A DNA stretch of 5,798 nt, taken from assembly GCA_016200725.1 (NCBI GenBank), contig JACQEE010000019.1:1-5798 (forward strand). The letters are read 5' to 3'. The translations under genes and the position numbers were made by a program. Source of the DNA: Chloroflexota bacterium. GTDB lineage: Bacteria > Chloroflexota > Dehalococcoidia > SHYB01. Positions 1-5,346 of the stretch are shown piece after piece; the first letter of the stretch is position 1, and the number at the start of each line of letters is the position of its first letter. A model generated the notes under the pieces. The model worked only from the letters and a program-made list of their open reading frames with translations. It made no database searches and was not told where the DNA came from.

Positions 1-2
1 AG

Positions 3-194
3 TGGAACGCGGCGCACGAGAAGAACGTCATCGCGAGGGCGCTCATCGCGCAAGGGGTGTGGCTGCAGTTCCTGACGACACGCGTCCCTGACGACCAGCA
101 GATCGAAGTGGCAGTGCGGGCCATGAACGAGGCGCTCGCTGCCGATAGTGAATCGTCGGCACAGCCCGCGACACCTCAGCCAGGCGTCGCCTAG
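3..194 (+). CDS. DUF1385 (YqhQ-type) membrane protein, C-terminal fragment
   Basis: The frame is open from the first bases of the window and ends at TAG (192-194), giving the last 63 residues of a protein whose start lies outside. The segment GVWLQFLTTRVPDDQQIEVA is the conserved C-terminal signature of the DUF1385 family (B. subtilis YqhQ), which normally reads like PGLWLQRLTTREPDDxQIEVAIAAL. The family is a multi-spanning, metal-ligand-like membrane protein of unknown biochemical function; its membrane segments are upstream of this window. After the signature comes a short Ser/Ala/Pro/Gln-rich tail (about residues 47-63 of the fragment) that looks disordered and lineage-specific. The gene converges on ricT with only 11 nt between the stop codons. 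Family assignment is good; function is unknown. Confidence 0.83.
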   Translation, partial: WNAAHEKNVIARALIAQGVWLQFLTTRVPDDQQIEVAVRAMNEALAADSESSAQPATPQPGVA

Positions 195-205
195 CGGAAG
201 GGCTG

Positions 206-1108
206 TTACCTTCTGTCGCGCCTGTCCTCCCGCTCCTGCCTCGGTGCCGCAGGCTTCCCTCGCTCCATCTCAGATGGAGAGGGTGCCCCGGCCCCAGTCG
301 GGGCGGGCGAGCTTCTGATCTCCACCTCGGTCATCGGCACCTCGGCCCAGTTGCCTTCTTCGAGTCGAATGGTGACGGTCTGCTTCAGAGGGTGCCCGAC
401 GACGACGACGCCCTCGCCCTGCGCAGTCGCGACTCTCGCGCCGATCTTGGGCAGTGTCGAGCGCAACTCGCGATAGGTCTCGTACTCATAACGCAGGCAG
501 CAGCGTAGGCGTCCGCACATGCCGGCAAGGCCGGGAGGGCTGAGCGGGAGGTCCTGCTCCTTGGCCATCTTCATCGTGACCGGCTGGAACTCGGTGAGCC
601 ATGTCGAGCAGCACAACTCGCGGCCGCAGCGGCCCATGCCGCCCTGGGCCTTCGCCTCGTCGCGCGGGCCGACCTGCCGCATCTCGATGCGTGCCTCTGC
701 CGGGCCCCCGATGCGGCGCAACAAGTCGCGGAAGTCGATCCGGTCTTCGGAGGTGTAGGTGATGAACACCTTCTGTCCGTCGAGGGTGTAGCCGGCGCTG
801 ACGATCTTCATCGGTAGATTCATCTCATGGGCGGCGTCACGTGCCGCTTGCGCCAGCGCATCGGCCTTGGCCTTCAGCCGGTCGCGGTTCCGCAGGTCCT
901 CGGGCGTTGCCTTGCGCGCGATGCGTGTCAGCGGGCCCTTGAACTTGCTCGTAATGACTTGTCCAGGAGCGATGATCACGTACGCGACCTCGTCGCCAGC
1001 GTCCGTCTGCACCACGACGTAATCGTTGGAGATCAGCTCCGCGTCGCCGGGATCGTAATAGGAGACCTTGCCTGCTTTGTTGAACCGTACGCCGACTACA
1101 CCGGCCAT
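206..1108 (-). CDS. ricT: PSP1-domain protein RicT (YaaT family)
   Basis: The gene encodes a 300-residue protein matching the RicT/YaaT (PSP1, COG1774) family in length and layout: an N-terminal beta-rich part opening with a MAGVVGVRF-like start, the PSP1 C-terminal domain at about residues 55-150, and then two cysteine clusters, C161-x4-C166-C167 and C198-x4-C203-C204. These are embedded in the family motifs GRCGRELCC and MCGRLRCC. In B. subtilis, RicT joins RicA and RicF in a complex that binds [4Fe-4S] clusters and acts with RNase Y in mRNA maturation, affecting sporulation, competence and biofilm. All six cysteines needed for such a role are present here. Residues 267-300 are a Pro/Glu/Arg-rich, probably disordered tail. 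The start ATG (1106-1108) has a GGAAGG Shine-Dalgarno (1118-1123) 9 nt upstream and follows the holB stop by 21 nt, so the two are very likely cotranscribed. The stop is TAA at 206-208. RicA and RicF are not in the window. Confidence 0.92.
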   Translation of the reverse strand: MAGVVGVRFNKAGKVSYYDPGDAELISNDYVVVQTDAGDEVAYVIIAPGQVITSKFKGPLTRIARKATPEDLRNRDRLKAKADALAQAARDAAHEMNLPMKIVSAGYTLDGQKVFITYTSEDRIDFRDLLRRIGGPAEARIEMRQVGPRDEAKAQGGMGRCGRELCCSTWLTEFQPVTMKMAKEQDLPLSPPGLAGMCGRLRCCLRYEYETYRELRSTLPKIGARVATAQGEGVVVVGHPLKQTVTIRLEEGNWAEVPMTEVEIRSSPAPTGAGAPSPSEMERGKPAAPRQEREDRRDRR

Positions 1109-1117
1109 GCTGTTATT

Positions 1118-1123
1118 CCTTCC
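1118..1123 (-). promoter_or_regulatory. Shine-Dalgarno of ricT
   Basis: GGAAGG on the minus strand lies 9 nt before the ricT ATG and inside the 21-nt gap after the holB stop codon. It supports the chosen ricT start and separate ribosome loading within the holB-ricT operon. Confidence 0.6.
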
Positions 1124-1129
1124 GTTCCG

Positions 1130-2152
1130 TCATGCCGCGGCCACCGTTTGCTTGGCCGACGGCAGGCGGAGCATCATCACGTCGAACGCTAGCCGCGCAT
1201 TGACGTTGGCGTCCAGGTGCATGCGCGCATCTTGGATCTGTCGCAACGCCTCCGCGATCGCTTCAACCGTCAGCGCATCCGCGCTCTCTCGGAGCGCTGC
1301 TTCCCGATCCGCGTTGACCGCCAACTCGGCGTGCCCGGTCTTCACGAGCATCACGTCGCGCCACCACTGTTCGAGCAACGTCAGCCACTCGAGGGCGTCG
1401 CCGCGGTCGCGTGCAAACGCGCCTGCCAAGCGACCCGCCAGCGATAGCCGCTCGCTGATCGACTGGAAGAGCACGTGTGTGACCTCGTTGAGCGCCTCGT
1501 CTCGTTCTATGAGCACTGCTTCATCTTTCGTCGCGGCGATGGCCCATCCGGGCCGACCGCTTGCCAGTCGCGCCAGCAGCGCCGCGCGGTCCTGTGCCAC
1601 GTTATGCTTCGCAACCAGCATCTCTGTGATTTTCCCTGACGGCACTGGCCGCAGATCGCAGGCGCGGCACCGCGATACGACCGTCGGCAGCACGCGGCTG
1701 ACATCGGCGGCCAACAGAATGAAGTATACGCTGTCCGGGGGCTCTTCCAGCGTTTTCAGCATCCGGTTCGCCGCTTCGCCGGTGAGCATGTCCGCGCCAT
1801 CGATGATGAAGACGCGCGCAAGCCCCTCGAAGGGGCGAAGGCTTGCCGACTGCTGCACATCCTTGATCTGGTCGAGCAGGATGCCTGTCCGTACTTCGCC
1901 GCTTTCGCTGGACTTCAGCGCGATCGTGAGCACATCCGCGTGTTTGCCGCCTGCGATGCGCTGGCACTGTCGGCATGACCCGCACGGCGGCTCCGCGCCG
2001 GTGCAGTTCAAGGCCTGCGCCAGGTTCATCGCGAGCGTCGATTTACCGATGCCTACAGGCCCAGTGAACAGGTAGGCGTGGCTGGCGCGCCCTTCCCGCA
2101 GGCTTCTCGCCAGCGCTTCCACGATGCGCTCATTGCCGGTCAGCGACCACAT
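1130..2152 (-). CDS. holB: DNA polymerase III subunit delta-prime
   Basis: This is the clamp-loader subunit delta-prime, an AAA+ protein that helps load the sliding clamp. Starting at the ATG of 2150-2152 the protein has 340 residues, normal for the family (E. coli 334). It begins MWSLTGNERIVEAL, the usual opening helix, followed by GRASHAYLFTGP. Visible motifs: a complete Walker A GPVGIGKST (31-39); a zinc-binding cysteine set C50, C57, C60, C63; a Walker-B-like VFIIDGAD (114-121); LKTLEEPP; and the SRC arginine-finger motif (160-162). The C-terminal half is the helical collar domain. The frame stays open for 55 further codons upstream to 2317, but that stretch has no family similarity and would overlap the divergent flavoprotein gene, so I prefer 2152. 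No good Shine-Dalgarno precedes it, which fits the nearly leaderless promoter candidate. The order holB-ricT is conserved in B. subtilis; the gene upstream there, tmk, is not in this position. Confidence 0.93.
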   Translation of the reverse strand: MWSLTGNERIVEALARSLREGRASHAYLFTGPVGIGKSTLAMNLAQALNCTGAEPPCGSCRQCQRIAGGKHADVLTIALKSSESGEVRTGILLDQIKDVQQSASLRPFEGLARVFIIDGADMLTGEAANRMLKTLEEPPDSVYFILLAADVSRVLPTVVSRCRACDLRPVPSGKITEMLVAKHNVAQDRAALLARLASGRPGWAIAATKDEAVLIERDEALNEVTHVLFQSISERLSLAGRLAGAFARDRGDALEWLTLLEQWWRDVMLVKTGHAELAVNADREAALRESADALTVEAIAEALRQIQDARMHLDANVNARLAFDVMMLRLPSAKQTVAAA

Positions 2153-2162
2153 ACCGGAAGAA

Positions 2163-2171
2163 ATTGTAACA
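2163..2171 (-). promoter_or_regulatory. Extended -10 promoter candidate for holB-ricT
   Basis: The minus strand reads TGTTACAAT, that is TG-N-TACAAT, five of six matches to TATAAT with the extended TG element. No convincing -35 is seen at 16-18 bp, which an extended -10 can tolerate. Only 10 nt separate the hexamer from the holB ATG, so transcription would begin about 3-4 nt before the start codon, giving a nearly leaderless mRNA. The absence of a Shine-Dalgarno there agrees with this. Confidence 0.4.
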
Positions 2172-2194
2172 GGTGAGGGTGCCGCTCTCTGCCG

Positions 2195-2203
2195 TGGTAT
2201 CAT
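2195..2203 (+). promoter_or_regulatory. Extended -10 promoter candidate for the rightward operon
   Basis: TGGTATCAT fits TG-N-TATAAT with a single mismatch in the hexamer. No clear -35 lies 16-18 bp upstream. Transcription would begin near 2210, leaving a leader of about 95 nt before the flavoprotein ATG that contains the short ORF at 2258-2308. An alternative, weaker pair is TTGAAT (2214-2219) with GATAAC (2235-2240), but its 15-bp spacing is short. Confidence 0.35.
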
Positions 2204-2257
2204 CGCTGCAATCTTGAATCCGGTCATTCCACTCGATAACTCCGCTCCGAGGCGCTC

Positions 2258-2308
2258 ATGCCGCCGTTGGCCATCGAGTACCCATCGGCGAGGCAAGCCT
2301 GTGCATGA
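2258..2308 (+). CDS. Possible 16-codon leader peptide
   Basis: An ATG at 2258 preceded by GAGG (2249-2252, 5-nt spacing) opens a 16-codon frame encoding MPPLAIEYPSARQACA. Its TGA stop (2306-2308) overlaps the ATG of the flavoprotein gene as ATGA, the arrangement typical of translational coupling. An in-frame TAA at 2237-2239 limits it upstream. The flavoprotein's own ribosome site is weak (GAGG 11 nt away), so coupling would be useful. No known leader peptide is recognised and there is no run of one amino acid suggesting attenuation. It may be chance. Confidence 0.3.
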   Translation: MPPLAIEYPSARQACA

Positions 2309-3729
2309 ATGACCCACGAGTCGTCATCGTCGGCGCGGGCCCAGCCGGGCTCGCCGCGGGCCTCGAACTGGCCCGTCGCGGGGTGAAGCCGCTGATCCTG
2401 GAGCGCAACCAGCAAGTCGGCGGGCTTGCGCGAACGGTCTGGCACAACGGCTACGGCTTCGACATCGGCGGCCACCGCTTCTTCACGAAGAGCCGCGAAA
2501 TCCTTGATCTGTGGAAGTCAACGCTCGGTGTTGACTTCATCGAGGTACCACGCCTTTCGCGGATCTACTACCGAGGCCACTATTTTGCCTATCCGATCAA
2601 GGCAGTGGACGCGGTCATGGGCCTTGGGCCCTTCACCTCCGCTAGGGCGGTAGCCAGCTATGCCGCCGAACGGCTCAAGCCCAAGCGAGAACCGAAGAGC
2701 TTTGAGGACTGGATCGTGCAACGCTTCGGTCGCGTCCTCTTCTCGATCTTCTTCAAGTCATACACTGAGAAAGTCTGGGGCATACCCTGTGATCAGTTAG
2801 GCAGAGAATGGGCCGACCAGCGCATCCGTGGCCTCGATCTCGCGGAAGCCCTGCGTACGGCGATCGGCTTGCGACGCCGGGGCGGCTCCGCCGTGAAGTC
2901 GCTCATTGAACAGTTCTGGTACCCGAGATTGGGAGCCGGCCAGATGCACGAGGCCATCGCCAGCCAGGTGCGTGCGCTCGGCGGCGAGATCCGTCCGGAG
3001 TGCGATGTTACGGGCTTCACGACCGATGGAACTCGAGTCACCGAAGTGCTATGCGGCCCTGAGCGCTCGGGGATTCCCGTCTCCCATGTGTTTGTGAGCG
3101 CGCCGATCACCAAGGTCGCTAGGTCTCTGCGGCCTAACCCCGGCGCCGATGTACTCGATGCTGCCGGCAAACTGAGGTTCCGCGGTCACCTGAGTGTCAA
3201 CCTCATCACCGCGTCGCCTCCGCCATTCAAGGACACCTGGCTCTACATCCATTCGCCGGAAGTCCGGATGGCGCGCATCCAGAACTATGCTCGCTTCAGC
3301 GCAGGCATGGTCGCCTCGCCGGAAAGCGGCGCCGTCGGTGTCGAGTACTTCGCCTTTCCCGGCGACGACCTGTGGTCGCGATCCGATAGCGAACTCGTGG
3401 CGCTCGCGTGCGAGGAACTGGAGGCCGTCCGCCTGCTTCCGCGCAAGCAGATCGTCGATGGCTTCGTAGTCCGCGAAGCCGATGCCTACCCTGCCTACTA
3501 TCTGGGACACCAGCAGCATTTCGAGACGGTATTCCAATATCTCCAGCAGTTCAAAAACCTCACGTTGATCGGGCGGGCCGGGATGTACCGCTACAACAAC
3601 CAGGACCACGCGATGCTCACTGGGCTCTACGCCGCGCGCAATTACCTCGGCCTGACGAACGTCGACCTGTTCAGTATCAACGCGGATCAAGAGTACCTGG
3701 AGGAAATGCGGCCTTTGCCGCAGGCCTGA
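2305..3729 (+). CDS. FAD-dependent oxidoreductase, UGM/protoporphyrinogen-oxidase-like
   Basis: This is a 474-residue flavoprotein of the COG1232-type amine-oxidase/UDP-galactopyranose-mutase-like superfamily. Residues 5-35 form the dinucleotide-binding fold: VVIVGAGPAGLAAGLELARRG with G10-x-G12-x2-G15, and an acidic residue E33 at the end of strand 2 for the FAD ribose. GG (39-40) and GGHRFF (55-60) follow. Near the C-terminus GRAGMYRYNNQDHAMLTG (423-440) is the second FAD-binding signature of this subgroup. There is no signal peptide or membrane segment, so it should be cytosolic. True protoporphyrinogen oxidase is unlikely: no haem genes are nearby, and the next, overlapping gene is a membrane glycosyltransferase. 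Members of this subgroup often sit among polysaccharide genes, so a redox or isomerase step on a nucleotide- or lipid-linked sugar is my inference. The substrate is unknown. The start is ATG with a weak GAGG 11 nt upstream. Confidence 0.87.
   Translation: MNDPRVVIVGAGPAGLAAGLELARRGVKPLILERNQQVGGLARTVWHNGYGFDIGGHRFFTKSREILDLWKSTLGVDFIEVPRLSRIYYRGHYFAYPIKAVDAVMGLGPFTSARAVASYAAERLKPKREPKSFEDWIVQRFGRVLFSIFFKSYTEKVWGIPCDQLGREWADQRIRGLDLAEALRTAIGLRRRGGSAVKSLIEQFWYPRLGAGQMHEAIASQVRALGGEIRPECDVTGFTTDGTRVTEVLCGPERSGIPVSHVFVSAPITKVARSLRPNPGADVLDAAGKLRFRGHLSVNLITASPPPFKDTWLYIHSPEVRMARIQNYARFSAGMVASPESGAVGVEYFAFPGDDLWSRSDSELVALACEELEAVRLLPRKQIVDGFVVREADAYPAYYLGHQQHFETVFQYLQQFKNLTLIGRAGMYRYNNQDHAMLTGLYAARNYLGLTNVDLFSINADQEYLEEMRPLPQA
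3699..3728 (+). promoter_or_regulatory. Shine-Dalgarno plus hairpin before the glycosyltransferase start
   Basis: GGAGGA (3699-3704) lies 24 nt before the ATG at 3729, too far for normal use. Between them is a perfect 6-bp stem TGCGGC (3707-3712) / GCCGCA (3717-3722) with a CTTT loop. When it is folded, the remaining distance is 2 + 6 = 8 nt, the ideal spacing. The site lies within the last codons of the flavoprotein gene. The hairpin has no U-tract and sits inside coding sequence, so it is not a terminator. Confidence 0.4.
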
Positions 3730-5333
3730 TGACCATATTTCCACGAGCGGCTCTCCGGAGCGCCATCGACAAGCGGCCGTGGCTGGTCCCTCTGGCGGCC
3801 TGGCTGCTCGTCGTCGGCGCGGCTGCATTTCGACTCTGGTGGTTCGCGCTGGGCGCCGACGAGAACGAGCACCTCGCGGTGCTGTACGACATCCGCTCTG
3901 GCAAGCCGCCCTACGCCCTCTTCGAGCATCACTGGCCCGGTCTCTATCTGTTCGGTCCTTGGTTGATCGATTTCGCTTCGCCCAAGGCAGCGATCGTCTC
4001 CGCTCGCGTGTGGACATTCCTCTCGTTCGCTGTCGTCGCTGGAGTGATCAACGTCACGTGGGCGACGACGCAGCCGAAGCGCTTCGGCGTCTGGTTGCTC
4101 CTGGCCGCCGATCTGCTTGTCTTCTGGGCCATGCGAGACTTCCGACCCGAGACAATGGCTATGCCGTTCGCTGTGCTGGGGTGGTTCGCGATGTGGCGTG
4201 CGTTGTCTGGACGAGATGAGGGCAAGATCAATCGGACATGGGTGATCGTGGCCGGGCTGCTGCTCGGGCTCGCTGCGGACTTCAGCCCGCGGCTGCTGCT
4301 CCCCGCCCTGGCGCCTGGACTGCTTCTTGCCTTCAGTAGGTTGCGCGAGCAGCAGCACCGGGCGGAGATTCGCAAAGCATCCGCGTACTTCTTGCCGGCC
4401 TTTCTTGTCGTGCCCATCGTGTCGCTCATCTACATCGTGGCGAGGCACATGAGCGACCTCGGCTGGCTGCGCTTCTCGCTGCTCACGTTCAACCGCGAAC
4501 TCGTCGAGGGCAGGTTCTGGGGCCACGATCTCGTTTCGGGCTTCGCAGACTTGCCGCATTGGGCGCCTGGGAAACTGGTACCGCTGTTGCTGCTGCTCTG
4601 GATGCTCTGGAACCTGCTCCTGCTGGCGAAATGGTGGTTCACGAAACCCAACGAGGAGCGCGCGGCGCGGCAAGGCCTGCTCACCGCGATCGCCCTGGCG
4701 TCGATGCTCTGGTGGCTCGCCTTCGGGCTGACGACGGCGGTGATCGGCGTCACGCTGCTGACGCTCGCGGTGCACCACAGCGGGCTCAAGGATGGCATGG
4801 GGCGAATAGGAGTCGTCTGGGCTAGCCTGCTACTCCTCGTTACCGTGCTCTACCTTGGCGGTCAGGTCTACTCGTTCATGTCGCCGCCCGGCGCCGCGCG
4901 GCACGCTGCCAACATCGAGGCGACGTTCAAGCATCTGCCGTCGCGCCTCTCGCGCTTGAAGTATGTCGGCAGCGAACGGCCATTGGCCACGAGCATCAAG
5001 CAACTCACTGCGATCCAGCAGGCGGGATGCCCAGGGCCGGTCTTGTCGCCGCAACCATTCCATCCGATTGTCTGCGCGAATGCCTCGCATATCTTGTGGT
5101 TCGCCCCCGCCGATTTCGAGAGTGCGTTCAAGAAGGCGCACCGCACCGACCTCCTTGTCGCAGGCGTGAAGGAGATCGAAGGATCGCGACCTACGCTCGT
5201 GAGCCGGCGCGGCCTTGCTGACCTCTTCCCAACGTCACCGGAGTACCGCGAGCAGATCGAGGCGTTTCTAACGCAGGCCGGCTACACACGAGTCGTGATT
5301 GCCGGCCAGGACTACTACAGGCGACCGAACTAG
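3729..5333 (+). CDS. Polytopic GT-C glycosyltransferase, PMT/ArnT (GT39)-like
   Basis: This is a 534-residue membrane protein, starting at the ATG that overlaps the flavoprotein stop as TGATG. The frame is open further upstream, but only inside the previous gene. About 11 hydrophobic segments are visible (roughly 18-38, 86-108, 119-135, 141-158, 171-184, 186-203, 219-237, 281-299, 316-330, 331-347, 359-378). After the first comes the loop GADENEHLAVLYDIRSGKPP followed by FEHHWPGLYLFGP. This is the GT-C pattern in which an acidic pair (D44, E45) in the first outer loop is catalytic and the sugar comes from a polyprenyl-phosphate donor. RDFRPETMAM (137-146) fits a second conserved loop of such enzymes. 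Residues 379-534 form a soluble, probably extracytoplasmic domain holding the protein's only two cysteines (C434, C449). It is less conserved than classical PMT or ArnT, so acceptor and sugar cannot be named. It is co-transcribed with the flavoprotein, and probably translationally coupled to it. Confidence 0.8.
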   Translation: MTIFPRAALRSAIDKRPWLVPLAAWLLVVGAAAFRLWWFALGADENEHLAVLYDIRSGKPPYALFEHHWPGLYLFGPWLIDFASPKAAIVSARVWTFLSFAVVAGVINVTWATTQPKRFGVWLLLAADLLVFWAMRDFRPETMAMPFAVLGWFAMWRALSGRDEGKINRTWVIVAGLLLGLAADFSPRLLLPALAPGLLLAFSRLREQQHRAEIRKASAYFLPAFLVVPIVSLIYIVARHMSDLGWLRFSLLTFNRELVEGRFWGHDLVSGFADLPHWAPGKLVPLLLLLWMLWNLLLLAKWWFTKPNEERAARQGLLTAIALASMLWWLAFGLTTAVIGVTLLTLAVHHSGLKDGMGRIGVVWASLLLLVTVLYLGGQVYSFMSPPGAARHAANIEATFKHLPSRLSRLKYVGSERPLATSIKQLTAIQQAGCPGPVLSPQPFHPIVCANASHILWFAPADFESAFKKAHRTDLLVAGVKEIEGSRPTLVSRRGLADLFPTSPEYREQIEAFLTQAGYTRVVIAGQDYYRRPN

Positions 5334-5334
5334 C

Positions 5335-5340
5335 AGGAGG
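5335..5340 (+). promoter_or_regulatory. Strong Shine-Dalgarno AGGAGG
   Basis: A perfect AGGAGG sits directly after the glycosyltransferase stop and 6 nt before a GTG at 5347. It is the best ribosome-binding site in the window. It fixes the start and frame of the interrupted gene that follows, and shows that this frame was, or is, meant to be translated. Confidence 0.75.
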
Positions 5341-5346
5341 CTCATC

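Larger units (their letters stand above)
2153..2304. promoter_or_regulatory. Divergent intergenic control region
   Basis: This 152-bp gap separates the start codons of holB (leftward) and the flavoprotein gene (rightward), and is the only sizeable non-coding interval in the window. It is visibly more AT-rich near 2158-2240 than the flanking genes. It contains two back-to-back extended -10 candidates (2163-2171 and 2195-2203), a short ORF abutting the flavoprotein start, and a 7-bp inverted repeat (ACTCGAT 2231-2237 / ATCGAGT 2273-2279). The assignments inside it are pattern-based; that it must carry promoters for both directions follows from the layout. Confidence 0.7.

Noticed and set aside
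197..213. Small inverted repeat GAAGG / CCTTC between the convergent stop codons, as a bidirectional terminator
   Set aside because: The stem is only 5 bp with a 7-nt loop and no T-tract on either side.
396..412. Short GAC-type triplet run inside ricT
   Set aside because: It simply encodes a valine run on the minus strand in a beta segment; too short to be a meaningful repeat.
1068..2075. 335-codon open frame on the + strand opposite holB
   Set aside because: Its product is a Ser/Ala/Arg-rich sequence without domains; the minus strand clearly encodes delta-prime. Long antisense frames are expected at this GC content.
2153..2317. 55-codon N-terminal extension of holB
   Set aside because: It shows no similarity to delta-prime N-termini, has no good ribosome site and overlaps the divergent gene. 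The family-typical protein begins at 2152.
3408..3728. 107-codon upstream extension of the glycosyltransferase frame
   Set aside because: It lies entirely inside the flavoprotein gene in another frame and is Arg/Pro-rich; the TGATG start at 3729 precedes the first membrane helix normally.
3049..4017. 322-codon minus-strand frame across the flavoprotein/glycosyltransferase junction
   Set aside because: Arg-rich, no recognisable domain, and antisense to two well-supported genes.
3687..4778. 363-codon minus-strand frame opposite the glycosyltransferase
   Set aside because: The translation is a Gln/Glu/Arg/Pro-rich mirror of hydrophobic codons on the other strand, a common artefact opposite membrane proteins.
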